From Ophiodon elongatus (taxonomy: Eukaryota > Chordata > Actinopteri > Perciformes > Hexagrammidae): a stretch of 64,000 nucleotides of DNA. Numbering within the stretch: position 1 is the first letter of the stretch; each line of letters starts with the position of its first letter. Location of the stretch: contig JACSYO010002165.1 in assembly GCA_016806645.1 (NCBI GenBank), positions 280,001 through 344,000 of the forward strand, read 5' to 3'. Made by a program: the position numbers and the translations under genes. The notes under the pieces were generated by a model, which saw nothing but the letters and a program-made list of their open reading frames with translations, had not been told where the DNA came from and ran no database searches. This document shows, one piece after another, positions 33,760-47,719 of the stretch.

Positions 33760-34455
33760 TGACATTTTAATGTACATAGAAGGGGTCCTCATGAACAATC
33801 TAGTCGCGGTTTAGTGTAACCTAAGAATCTACTTTTATAACAGTTAAAATATTGGGTTATGAATATCATTTATTTTGAGCTGACTTTGTCTTTAATTTTC
33901 TCAAATACTGTACAGTAAAATCTTATGACAATAGACATGGACATTGTAGGGGTCCTTCTGAACAACAAGCCAGTAAAAGTTTGATATAACCTTTTTGAGG
34001 CTCTATTTTATTACCTTTCAACTATTGGTAGATTATAAATATTTCTTTTGAGCTGACTTTGCCTTTAATTTTCTCAAAAACTACAGTAAAATCTCATGAA
34101 AATACACACATGGACATAGCAGGGGTCTTCATAAAAAACAATTCAGTGAAAGTTTAGTAAAACCTTTTAAGGATCTGCTTTTATAACAGTTCAAATATTG
34201 GGAAATTATGAATATCATAATTTCTTTTGGGCTGACTGCCTTTAATTTTCTCAAAAACTGTACAGTAAAATCATGAAAATAGAAATGGACATAGTAGGGC
34301 TCCTTATGAACAACAATCCAGTAAATGTTCAATATAACCTTTTAAGGAATTCCTGTAATCAAAGTCCAAATATAAGGAAATTATGATTATGAATGCCATT
34401 TGAGCTAACTTTGCCTTTAATTTTCTCAAACTGTACAGTAAAATCACATGAAATC
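33760..34455. repeat. Four degenerate tandem copies of a ~175-bp repeat
   Basis: The anchor 'tttaattttctcaaa' recurs at 33891, 34064, 34241 and 34416, spacing 173-177. Each copy also has 'gaaaatagacatggacat'-like and 'gagctgactttgcc'-like blocks. It lies between the pseudogene fragment and pcsk6. No coding potential. Confidence 0.85.
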
Positions 34456-34700
34456 TGTGACACCTGTGAAACGAACAATATTTGCATATTCTGAAATGAG
34501 GATCTGTTTTTTTGTTCTTTTTATTTAATTTGTTTAGTTAACTTCTTGTGGAAAAAAACCTCAACAAACAGTAATTATTATTTTTCATAAAAAAAAGAGT
34601 CGTCAAACCTGTCTGCAGGCCCAACCGGATGGATTGTTGTCATCTTGATTAAAAACGTATCCATTTGTGTATGACATGACAAATGCATGAAGAAGCCTAA

Positions 34701-34702
<2 letters not shown>

Positions 34703-34763
<61 letters not shown>
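34703..34763. repeat. TG microsatellite
   Basis: About 30 TG steps, followed by a G-rich run (tgggggtgggggtggggg), about 330 bases upstream of the pcsk6 start codon. Confidence 0.95.
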
Positions 34764-34765
<2 letters not shown>

Positions 34766-35096
34766 AGGGGTGGGGGTGGGGGTGGGGGTTACAGGCTACT
34801 GCATTCATATTCGTGGTAGTTGTAGAGCACAGTGTAGTTTGTACCTAATCATTCCTGCGGGTAAATCCCTTCAGGTCAAAGCAGCTGATTTAATCCTCAC
34901 TGTGTCTCGCTGTGATCTCCGCGTCATTGGCTGCTGCTGTGAGTTCGTGTCGCACAGCCCCTCCGCGATTTCCAACTGGACTGAGTTTCATCGGGACGTT
35001 TTCTTGATTGATTTATGACAGACTTTGCCAAACAGCTACGCTGCGTACTAAAACAAAGATCCGACGCAAATCTCATAAACCGACTTTGAGGTCACA

Positions 35097-38000
35097 ATGA
35101 CTGCATTCTTGCTTTTCATCGTATTAGCTGTTGAAACGAGTGAATCAGTGGTGTCGAGTCACGGTAACTTCTTTACAAACCACTGGGCAGTGCGGATCAC
35201 AGGTGGTCACCAACAAGCTGATAGAATCGCAGCAAAATATGGATATATGAACTTTGGACAGGTAAGTTGATCCCTGTGTATTTGTTATTACTGCTATGGA
35301 TGCCTTATGTCTACTTTGTAGTAGCGTGAAGTTCACTGTTTAAGGTTTGAAGCAGTTGTGAACGCCAATTTGAAAGCTATAATCAAAATGGCTATTACAC
35401 TTAAGAAATAGGCTGTACATAGTGTGGATGTGAGAAAAAATGTGGAGAGTTCACAATTTTCCACCCACATAAATGGCATCATATGGATTTCCTGTAACTT
35501 AAACCCGTTAAAAAGAAAGATCTGTACGGTTACTCTGAGGTAAATGCTGAAGGAATGTTCTGTGGAAGTAACTTTCGTAACTGTACATTTTCTTGTCTGA
35601 GATAACAGATTGACTGTGAAGATATTGAAACATACACAACGAAGATTACCAAATTTCTAACACTTTTTAATGTGTGTAGCCTTTATAACGTGTTATTCAT
35701 AGTTAAGAACACATTAAACAATTCTAAATAGATCTCTAATAAGCCATTAACAAAAGTAACTTTTTGGTTGCCAGGGTGAGAAAAATCCATCTGGTGCCTA
35801 TCCTCCTCCAACAAGACACTTGAATTACCCTTTAGGTAATCACGTGTACCACTTGGCATCTGGAAAAACCTGGACCAAAATCCATTTTCTTAACTTCTTA
35901 TATTAACTTCTATAACTTCTATATTAACATTAATTTCTCTGAACTTGGTGGCTAATAAAAGTGTGAAACCCATAAACATCCGCCAGGAAGGTTTCCACAA
36001 TCACGGAACCCCCAAAACCTGCTCTCATTAATGGCTTATAACTGATAACAATATACAGACAAGAAATTACAGCAGATCCACCTAAAATTAGGATATCACA
36101 TCATACTAAATGGTGTGTTTTTGTTACCTTATATGAGTTTAATATATGTACATATGGAGTGGGTCCTCTTCACGGTGTCCACCATGATTTACAGTAGCCT
36201 AGAACGGACAAACCAAACACTTGCTCTGGAGAGGGCCATCCACATTTTAACGTTTTCATATCATCTACCTTACTTCTCCGACATGCTTGGCACACGGGAG
36301 AAGTTTTAGTGAGTTGCAATTTCACCACTGGATGTCACCAAATCTTATACACTGGCCCTTTAAATGAGGAATTCAACTAAATTGGGTCTATTGAAAGTGC
36401 AAACATACATAATACACATGTTTACACTTCAATACACCAATTTTGGTCTATTAGTACACACGTTTGCACTTTTAATAGACTACATTATGTGCAGAGTATA
36501 TCATTTTGGGATGATGGGTGTTACTTTGTATCTCCTGATCTCTTAAATCTAGGTGCTGCTGTCATTTTTTGTTTGTGTATAAACCTGCTTTTAGTTCACA
36601 TAGATGATTACCTGATAATGACCGTGAAACATTGCAACATTAGAATTTTAGGAGCTTCATTACTTTAGATTTTTGTCTTGCATCTGTATAAATAGACCTA
36701 TAAGTGATGTGTAAACCGTCAGCAAATGAGTTATTAACATTTAATAAAACTGCACGTTGCAACTTATCCTCTTAACTTTAATAAAGGCTGCCTTATTAGA
36801 AAGTCGTACTGTATAAGCCTACAGTCTGTAAAAGAGAATAACTCAAGACGTGTGGTTCAAGGAGTTAGGGAGAGGATTAAGACAGCAGTGACTGCAGTGA
36901 GCCAGCTGAGCACATGTGCTGAGAATCCTGCTCACATTTTTGGTGTAGTCGAGAGAACATGCATATTTATTGAATCATAAACAGATGGCCCAAATGTGTT
37001 TTGAATGTAGAATAAGCCAGACCACATCAGTGTAAAAGCCATTTGGATAACATCAGCTTAGACGGATAGAATATTTAGCCATCTTTTTATAGCTTACGTT
37101 CCAGGGTTGTCGTCATTGTCTTGAGGTTGCTGTTGGATGTGTTTGGTCAGATAGGAATTCTGGAGGACCATTACCATTTCCACCACAGCAGAGTGGTTCG
37201 CAGAGCTGCATACTCTTTGAAGGGCCCCCACAGCTTCATCCATATGGATCCTGAGGTGAGACTCGTATCAGTTTCTTTCAGTTGGAATCAAAATGTTCAA
37301 CTGAGGAGATATGGCCACACGAACACATTTTTCCTTTTGTCTAAAGTCTTCCACGCAGACCTGCTGATCCTTGACATAGTTAAGAGTATAACTGGCAGCG
37401 GTTCCCATATTTCTGTATTTTTTTCATTTCAAGGGTTTATACAGTGGTGTGAAAATGCTGTTCACCTCTCATGATTTCAAAATGTTGACACTTAATTCTT
37501 TTCCACTTAAAATGATAGGAAAATTCCATATTTTTTTGTCCGGTTATACCCAACATTTAAATCAAAATGGGTTCATAAGAGGAAACAGATTTGCTTCTCC
37601 AGGGCCGAGTTTCAGGTGGATAAAAAAAAAGTGCAATGTGGTTGTTTCCCAAAAACTAAATTCACCATACTGCAATAGTGCTAATTTTGAAAAGTGAAAG
37701 ACACACCCCATGTGATGGTGGTTTGGAGAATTTTATTTACCACTAAAGCCGTCATTAGAGCATGAAGACAGCAGTGAGCTCTCTGTGGACACTTCAATCA
37801 ATCAACGATCAGCAGGAGAATTGCAACTCCGAAATGGAAAAAAGTCAAATTAATTTTATGGAAATATATAAATGACTAAAACAAAATGTACTTAAAAAAA
37901 TGTAAGAAAGAAAATAAAATTACGGTCATGATGAGCATTTCGAAATGTATTAAACAAAAAGTAAAGAAAGTTTTTTTTATTAAAACACAAATTAATTGTA

Positions 38001-41000
38001 ACTAAAATATATTTTAGATTGATATCCACAGAAAGTAGGTAGATGGCAAAATCAGACAGTTCAAACAGCAAAAACAAAACATAATGAAACAGATTTACTT
38101 CTGAAGGAGACCAAGTGAGACAACTACATAGCTACTTTAACAAACCAAAAAGCATGTAATGTTAAACGGACTGGCATTTCTGTGTGATGTCAACTTTGAG
38201 AAATGTACTGGGAACCGATCCATCTGATACTTATGGTTGTATTTACCATATCACAGAGCCAGCAGAAGCAAGCGGAAAGTCTTGATAGATTAGGTTACAC
38301 CCATTGAACATTTATTATGGCTTTGGTTTATACTTGTGCATTCCTAACTTTTAACTTGACTACACTTGACTTTAGAAATTATTTTATAGTGTTGGCAAGC
38401 AAATATAATGGGTTGGATAAAAATTGTATCTGGCCAATAATAGGGTACCGTTACCACATGTTGTGGTTTAAAGTTTCTCCACTTAATCTCACCGTTATTT
38501 TTCACTTTATTTATATTAAGGTTGTATAGATATCACCTCATCATAATAGAGTGCTGCAGGGGTGATATATTTTTGAAAGCCAACCTTGGAAGTTGGTATC
38601 GCACTGGTTCCCTCGACAAAAAGACAATGGGATTTTTCTATTGGAATATTAAATTTCTTTTATCTGTGGCAAACACACAGATTATAATACTGACACATTT
38701 TACAAGAGTATCTTCACAAATAAACACCACTTATGATTGTTGAAGCATGAATGCAAATTGGGGTGAAAGCGTGGCTAGGAGACACGCTGGGGAGCTGAAG
38801 AGATGATCCTAACTGCAGGCACTGGGGGACAAGGACAAGCTGGATTAACTCAGAATCTATCACACCGAACAGCCGAGAACAAGCGAGCTACCACGAAAGT
38901 TGCACCAACGATCTGGCAGAGAGTGGATGTAAAACCTGGGTAGATAAACTGTTGAGTAGATGAGTTGATGGAAGGCAGCTGGGTAGACTGGACAGGTGAG
39001 GCGAATGAATAGCAATCAGGGGGGAGCCGGGAGGAGACCAGGTCGGAGCCACGCCCACACACAGGAAAACAGGAGACACGGGCCTGGCCGTGACAACAAG
39101 GCTCTAAAGGCGGACTAGAATTGTTGTCTAATTTAGCCACTTGTTGGCAGCGGCCTTTTTTAAGGACATGTAAAAGCTTAAAAATTAGTGAGTGGGCTAT
39201 TTACTGACATATTTTATATTGTAGAACAAAAAGTAAAAATCTCTTCAGCTTGTGTTAATCAAAAACCCATTCAAAATACCCATTGACTTTGAGATGCGGG
39301 AACCAGAAGTGACAAAAATGCTAACTTATTTCCAGGTTTTAAGACTTATTTCTGCAGCACTCTGTCCTTTGTGCTAGTTTAAGTACATTTTTGTTGTTGT
39401 TTGGTGATTAACGTTGCAACAAGCTATTTTCATCTTATGGTCTCTTCGCCGAAGACTTCTTTTTGCACACACCTATTGATCAAAGGAAGGGAAACATCTT
39501 TTTCCTTTACACTATTTTCGTTAGTGTGGACTTAACACCAGAGTAACTTTGATTAATCTTACATCTCCGTATTTCTTTTCCTTTTAAAAAAAAGTTTTTG
39601 ACTTTAATTATACAGAAAAATATGTTTCAATAGAATTGTATAGGTGTGGGCTTCTATAAAAAACAGCTTGACTCTTTTTTCTACTTGACACTGATTTATA
39701 GTGTTCTTTCCATTTCCATCTTTAGGTGGACTGGGCTCAGCAGCAGGTAGTAAAACACAGAGTAAAGAGATATGCCCAAAGTGACCCCAGCTTCATTTAT
39801 TTCAATGACCCTAAATGGTCCAACATGTGGTACATTGTAAGTACAGAACACGGAATCATTCATCCTGCCATTTCCATTTTGACAAGAAAAGATAAGAAGT
39901 GTGGTGCTTGTCGACCATGTTTCTTTTCAGCATTGCAATGATAAGAACAGCCGTTGTCACTCAGAGATGAACATTCTGGCTGCCTGGCAGATGGGCTACA
40001 CCGGCAAGAATGTGGTGGTCACCATATTGGATGACGGCATCGAGAGAAACCACCCTGATCTGGCTCAGAACTATGTATGTGCCATCCATCCAACCGTCTC
40101 CAAATATGGATACAATTCAAACTGAACATATGCCTTAATGTATTTAATTTTGCACTTAACATCTTGGGTTTTTGTCCTAAGTTAGTAACATGTTTGGCTC
40201 AAATTCATCACAACAAAAACTAACATAGAAGCTTAGGTAACTGAGCTGTTTTCTGTATCCCAGCCTCACCAATATATTGCTATTTCTTCTGTTGTCCTTT
40301 ATCATTTCTCTAGGACCATTTAGCAAGTTATGATGTCAATGGGAATGACTATGACCCTACACCACGTTATGACTCCCGCAATGAAAACATGTAAGAAAGA
40401 ATACCACCAATGTCTTCACCTTGTCACATTCAACTTAAATTTATTCTGCAGTTCGCTCATCTATGTCCCTTATTAACGTCTGTGGCCAAGTGCCCACTAT
40501 AAAGCAGGAGTAGTTCCAGATGGGTTCCAAGTACTGAGGGCCTCGAAGTGTGTGTTGGATCGTCCAACAGCATCTGAAACCCATTTTTTTGTTTGTGTAA
40601 CTTTAATACCCACTTCACGCAGTGATTGGCCAACAGATTATCATCCCACCTCGTCATATACTGCAGCTTGGTCAGTGTTCCTATGCTTTAAATTGTGGCG
40701 CTCTAAGTACCCCTCTAGCGTCAGTTTTGGAAGTGTCAGGTACGGCGTGCCAATGTACGCTAAGTAAACATGCGTCTTCAAAGGACGATATGCAAAAATA
40801 ACACTTTGCCAGGTTTAGGGAAAGTGCGCAGTTGAAGTTAAATTGACTGACTAATGACTCACATGTCAAACAAGTCACATGATTAGAGACTCACTATTGA
40901 TCATACACTTTATATCACGTCAGTACCTCTGGGCGTGTAGTAAGGATTCAGGTGTGTTTACAGTTAGTTAGAGTTAGTTTCAAGCATGGTGCATCGCATG

Positions 41001-44000
41001 AAGACGCTTAACAGTGACTGTGCGTTAATGTCAAATGCCGAGGAGCACTAACCCATCAAATACTGCAGTATTTGATGCATTAGGAGCGAGAATGGATTGC
41101 CTGCGTTCACACTGTGTTGGTGTAATAACATCTCTCAATTGAATGATGTATTAAATACATTTTGGTGTGGCTTATAAAACAAGCCTTCTCATTAGCATTT
41201 ATACTGTCAGGTTATTACATTTCAGATATGCCTCCTACTAAGGCTTACAGTAATCTGCCTTTGAAAGTGTCATTGAAACAGATCACAGCTATGCGTCAGG
41301 CTGTAATTTCAGTGTCTGTTCTGTGTTTGTCTGTCTCATGTAGACATGGAACTCGGTGTGCAGGTGAAGTTGCAGCAGTGGCTAATAACTCCCATTGCAC
41401 CGTTGGGATTGCCTATAATGCTCATATTGGAGGTAGAGTTCTCTCTAAACCAGCTAAGTAGTGTGGGCTGGTGAACCACCACTTTTTTCCAGACATAAAT
41501 ATCTCAGCAACTACTCAATGAATATCCAAGAAACATGGTGCAGATATTCATGGTTCGTATAGGATGGAGCCTAATGACTGTTGGTCCTGTGATTTTTAAT
41601 TTAGTACCACCATCAGTCAAAGGTTCCCTTTGACAGTGAAATATCTCAAAATCTATTACATTGATTGGCACAACGTTTGGTACAAACATTCACGGTTAAC
41701 AAACATTGAATCCTAATGACTCTGTTGATCTTAAATTAATCAGGTAAAAATTTGAATTGTTGTTATATTGCAGGCTGCAGTTGGACTGCAACCTTTTTAT
41801 AATATAGTCTTTAATGCGTACTAAAGCAAATCATACAAAGATACAATTTATACTTTATTGTTTCACTAACTAAGAATCAGACCAAAGGTCTCTGCAGAGT
41901 TAATCCTGTAAACAGCATTTTGCAGGTGAGCTGGACCAGTTGGTGGTAACTATAAGTTATTTAAACCTGTCAATAGTTATAACTACTGGAAAGTATAATA
42001 TTTTATGAGTTCAAATTTGTGAGTAAAAAACAAGCATGTTTTCAGAAAAAGATAGCAGAGTAAAATGTGTGTTTCTTTTGTATGGGACTCTTTTGCTCTA
42101 AGCTGCATACTATTATTGTTATTTTGTGTAGATGCTGCTTTTAGCTCTTTATTTACACACCCATTCACTGTGTAATCTGATAAGGATGTAAGGAAGACTT
42201 ACATTCATTCCATTTGAAATTAGTTTGATGTTTTGGGTTTGATGTTACCTTGGACACAGGGATTCGGATGCTGGATGGTGATGTGACTGATTTGGTAGAG
42301 GCCAAGTCGCTGGGAATCCGACCTGACTACATCGACATCTACAGTGCCAGCTGGGGACCAAAAGATGATGGCAAGACAGTGGATGGCCCTGGGCTGCTAA
42401 CTAAGCAGGCTTTTGAGCAAGGCATTAAGAAGGTTTGATCAGTCGCAAAGAAAAACAGAACTTCTATGAGAAGCCTTATGCATGTACGATTGATGTTTGA
42501 ATGAAATCACAGCAACACATCACTATGTGTCACACAGGGCCGCAAAGGCTTGGGGTCCATTTTTGTCTGGGCGTCAGGTAACGGGGGTCGACAGGGGGAT
42601 CACTGTTCATGTGACGGTTACACCAGCAGTATCTACACAATCTCCATCTCCAGCACCACAGAGAACGGAAACAAGCCCTGGTACCTAGAGGTCTGCAGCT
42701 CCATCATTGCCACAACATACAGCAGTGGAGAGTTTAACGAGAGGAATATTGTGAGTACTGCATACATTTTTATCAACTGTAGCTCAGACAGTTAGACATA
42801 TTTGATAAAATATGTGTAATTTCTATGACAATTCAAAACAAATTAGTTACCCCAGTGTCATGGGACTGTTGAATGGCTCAATTTAATACTGATGCCTTCA
42901 TATGACCGCTGTAAGTAAATGAGACCATTAGCGAGAAGATTGGCTATTTCTTTATAGTTATTCACCTCGCTGCTCTGCCACACAGCTCTGATAAACTGAC
43001 TGTGAACATACTGGAGCATTTAGCAGTTTGGTGGTGACCAACACAGAGCTGAAAGGAGAGTGATTTCTGAATCTATCAGTTTCCCAGAGAAATCCTTCCA
43101 AAGAAAAGCTATGTTGCTCTGTGTATTGGATGTGTGAATTTCTTTGTAAACATATTCACTTTGACCATCTTATAAGGTGATACTATGTCACACGTTATGC
43201 TGCCAAAATGTATTTAATCCATACTATACATGCTAGTAAAATTGGAGCTTATCATTAAAAAAGGTGTTTTTCGTTAGTATTTAACCACGGTTCTCTCAAC
43301 AAGTGGGACTTTTACTCTCCTTGTGGCCAACAGTGCTTAGTTAAACTAGCTAGTATATTATTATTAGTAGCTGGTCAGCTCAGGTAAAGTGAGGGGAGGC
43401 AAATTGACTTAAAGTAAAAACATGGCACATGGTCTATTGTCAACAGCACAGGAAGTAGTGGTAAAATTTATATTGTTTTTAGGTCTAAGGAATTTAAGTA
43501 CCAGTGAGTCTTCTGGCTATACCAGCTACAAACAGACCACAGAATGTGAGTCATGCATTGGTTGTCAATCAAGAAGAAAAGGATGATGGACCTACCGGAA
43601 CCGCAGGGAACTTGACTAGCTTTCAAATTAAATCAATTCAAATGGATTGCTATGGCACATTTAAAACAAAATGAGCTGACCAAAGTGCTTTACAAGCAAA
43701 GGCAGAATAAAGGTCAACAGAGCAGTCAACAAAACAATGCATATACACAGGCAGGGTGAAGACTGACGGACTCCCATGGACAAGGAGTTACAGTAGCCAT
43801 GGCAAGTGGTAAGAAAAGCATGGATTACTTTTTCCCAATCTTGTAATGATAAATGTTGGAAGAAGCTGCCTCTCATCACAGAATTTATCTGTCAAATCTG
43901 GCGACCAATTAAAAATGAGAAATGACAATCTGTTACTGTGACAGTTTGTTACATGGAGCAAACAAACCACATCACTGAAGCTATGAGTCATACTGTATTT

Positions 44001-47000
44001 GTGTTCATGTTCTAGTCATTTGACCAATTTCTATTGGTAGCACCAACTGTGTGTGTGTTTTTGTGTGGGAGAAGACCAAAGATCAGCAGAGGTTGTGTTT
44101 GCTTAGACTGTGGTGTGTCTCTCACATCATGTGGAAAGTAGATAGACACACACACACAGTCATGTCGAAGAGGCCCTTCTCGATTTTCCACTCGTCTGCC
44201 CAACAAAAGCCGCCAATCAGAGGCAAATTGTCGTTGGCTCGGTACTTGTCGTTTAAAGATGCGAGCTGAAAAGCTTGCCAATACATCACCTAGCAGGCTA
44301 TATATCTGACTTGTCAGGGACCTACAGACAATGTGAGTGCAAGACACGTGTTGAGGAAAAACTTGAGGGAGGGTTCACCTGTTAGTCATCCAAAAAACTG
44401 AGGAACAGTTAAATTTAGAGCAATTTATTTTACAAAAGGATAGAATGTGTTTTTAGAACTTCATTTAATCACTCTCTTTGATTAAGAAAATAATGCAGTG
44501 CTGTTTTGCATCAAATATCGACATTGATAACATTAAATATTTTCTTACGAATTGTTGAAATTGTATTCATCCACCACACGATAAGACACTTTTCGTGATG
44601 TGATGAATTGTTCTTGAATCTTAAAACATAGAGTTAAAAAGGAAAAAGAAAAAGGAAAACATGGAATCTGTAAAAAAAATATAACGGATTTCATAGGTTA
44701 CCGTTTGTGTTTTCACATCAGCCACTGTAGTTATCCCACGCGCTTTGCACACAGGAGAAGTTTCAGTTGGTTGCAATCTGAAAACTCACCGCTAGATGCC
44801 ATCAGATCCTACACACTAGACTTTTAAGTAAACAAACCCAGTAGTGGATTGTCACTGGATTTCAGATGTTGCACAATTTCTTACATTTTTTATAGCTCAA
44901 GATTTTATAGCTGATAGTATCACATGGTGTCATGCTAATTGAACTGGTTTTACGTAAGTGGATTAAAGGACAATACAGACCCTTTACCGGATATCGAGGA
45001 ACCGACAGCTTGTCACATTTGTCTAATAAGTTTGTAAGTACAGACGGTTACAAATTCATTGCATGACTTATTGGATAGAAGTTTAGGGGCCACTGACACA
45101 GGAGGGTTTATCACCCTGTCAACAGTAGCAAACAAGGAACGTGCATTGTTTTGGCAATCACGTCAGAGTAGGACAACTGCTTTGCATTTCTTATTTCTAA
45201 ATTATGTGAAGTCTCTCTTTAAAGATGTCTTAAGAACCTGGAGATTTGGTTTTCCCACCCTCTTTTAACCTAATAGAAACTATACTGTGTTTGTGATCCC
45301 TTGAAGGTAACCACCGACCTCCGGCACCTCTGCACTGATGGTCATACTGGCACTTCCGTCTCTGCCCCCATTGTGGCTGGAGTCATAGCCCTCGCTCTGG
45401 AGGCCAAGTCAGTCAAATCTTGCTGTTTACTGCCTCATTCCTCTGTTTTCCCCTCCTCTTTCGCCATCTGTCTTCTGTCTTTCCTGATGTCTGTTTAGAT
45501 CATCTGCTTTCAAGACACTCTTATCAAGAAACTGCATAGTTACGCAGCCAAAAATATAATTTCTCTGAATTTGTTCCATTTTCTTTGTTGGCAGGATGTT
45601 TACCAAATTTGTCTCCGAACTTTTAAAGCTGTTCCTTTTATCTTTAGACAGCCCTTAATGAACAGTAAGTGTGAATGTTTTTTTTGTGATGTTCACAATC
45701 CTCTCAAGGGAAAGTGATGCCGCCATTATATTTTCCACGACACATGCATGTGATGAAATTCATCTACAGCATGGATTGTGACTCCAGTTATTTGTATCTA
45801 GGGTCAAAGTTCAATTAAGTTGAGCCACTCCCTCTCCTTTAAGCTTTGTTATTTGTGCGCATGGAGCTGTATCCCGAGCCTCCGCAGATGGCGTGCAAGC
45901 TACGAGCATGCAATTAGGTGTTTTTTTAATGGCATAAACCAACCTGCTCAATGCCGAGGAGCAATTGTAATTAACTGTAAACTCATATCTCATAATCATG
46001 GACTATTTTATTGACATGTTAAGAAAGAAGTCAAGTAATAAATGCTTTATAAGGAAAAGAAGGTTGAATTAATATAATGTAAACACTTGAGTTGGCTGAC
46101 AAAATATATACTCAAATGTAGATTTTGAAAACCTTCGGTTTCGAAAGCATTTAAAAAAGAATTGACCGTCTGTATAATCTCTAAACATGTAAATAGTGTT
46201 TTTTTCAGTGAACTATTTATGACAGTCACATCTGAAAAGCTTTGATCAAGCACGCAGCTAGTTACAAAAATTCAGAGGTGCATGACCGCTTGCAGAGCCT
46301 TTTCGCACAAAGCGCAGTCCGTGATTACATTATTTTTTGACGCACACACCTCGCGCCGGCTTCACTACGTCAAGTATAAACTAAGCTTAAGTCTGTCTCA
46401 CAAAGACTTCTCTGCCTTGTCCGTGGCACTTAGCTCCAAGACCATTGGTTCCTACTGAAAATGTAATTATTTTAAGCCAAATACAAATTTTAAGTTGTAT
46501 AGAAATGCTGAGTAATTTCATAAAGCATCTGTAAGCAGCTCTGGCATAGAGGAATACAACATATCAATATTTAAATAAACACACATTTTTTGTTTGTAGG
46601 ATACATTTATTGTTGGTTCTGGTCTTTTCATGGATTTGTTAACAATAGTAAAACCAGTCTAATTCTTTTAGCTTCAGTTAACAAGGCTGTCCTGCCTCTT
46701 ACTCTTTGTATCTATATGTGTGAATGTACTGTGAAGGCTAAAGTTGACCAATGGAACAGTCTTCCAAAAACACAGTGCATTTCTGCAAACCTGGTTGAAC
46801 GAAAGACATTTTACTGACTCATAACAATCAAAGGCTCATCATACGAACAAAAATAAAGTTCACGAGTCGCTCTGTCTGGCCAAATGAGATGAACAGTGTC
46901 TTTGGTTTCTCCAGCCTTTTGCTGACATGGAGGGATGTGCAACATCTTCTGGTGAAGACATCCAGACCAGTCCACCTGAAAGCTGATGACTGGAAGACCA

Positions 47001-47660
47001 ATGCTGCGGGACTCAGAGGCACACTGCATTCTACTTTTCATACTTACATAATACATTTACTGATTTATACTGGAAATACTTTCAACAAAACTGAAGCCTT
47101 AGATAATGAAAGAAAGTCTCAGTTTGATCTCTCTTTACGTTGTCGTTGTCTTGTAATCAGTCCGTGTCTTTTCTCAGTCAGCCACCTATATGGTTTTGGC
47201 CTGGTGGATGCAGAGGCCTTGGTGCTGGAGGCTATGAAGTGGAGGACTGTTCCTCCTCAGCACACCTGTAGTCAGTTGCCTGTGCGACGCACCAGGTAAG
47301 GTAAACTGTAGGCAGGTGAGGTATGTAGTTGACCGTTAACTTTCTGCAGAAACAAAAGAGGTTTCTGGCTTCAGGTATAGTTTGAGAACAATCAAACAAG
47401 GCCAACCGCTACACCCCATTTAGAAATAGCTATCTGGTCTCTGAAAATCTAAGTGTAAATGCATCCAAGAAGTATTCAAGGAAGATTCAAATCTGATTGT
47501 TTGAGACTCATTCTAGCCAGATGTTGAAAAAGTGTAAATGCACTTGTTTCTCTCAAACACACATACGTAATCTTATCTCCTCCCATAGTGTAACTTCGTC
47601 AATCCCAAATCTTTCCCTGAGTGGAAAATATGTCAGAGAAATTACTTTTGGTTGCATCTC

Positions 47661-47719
<59 letters not shown>

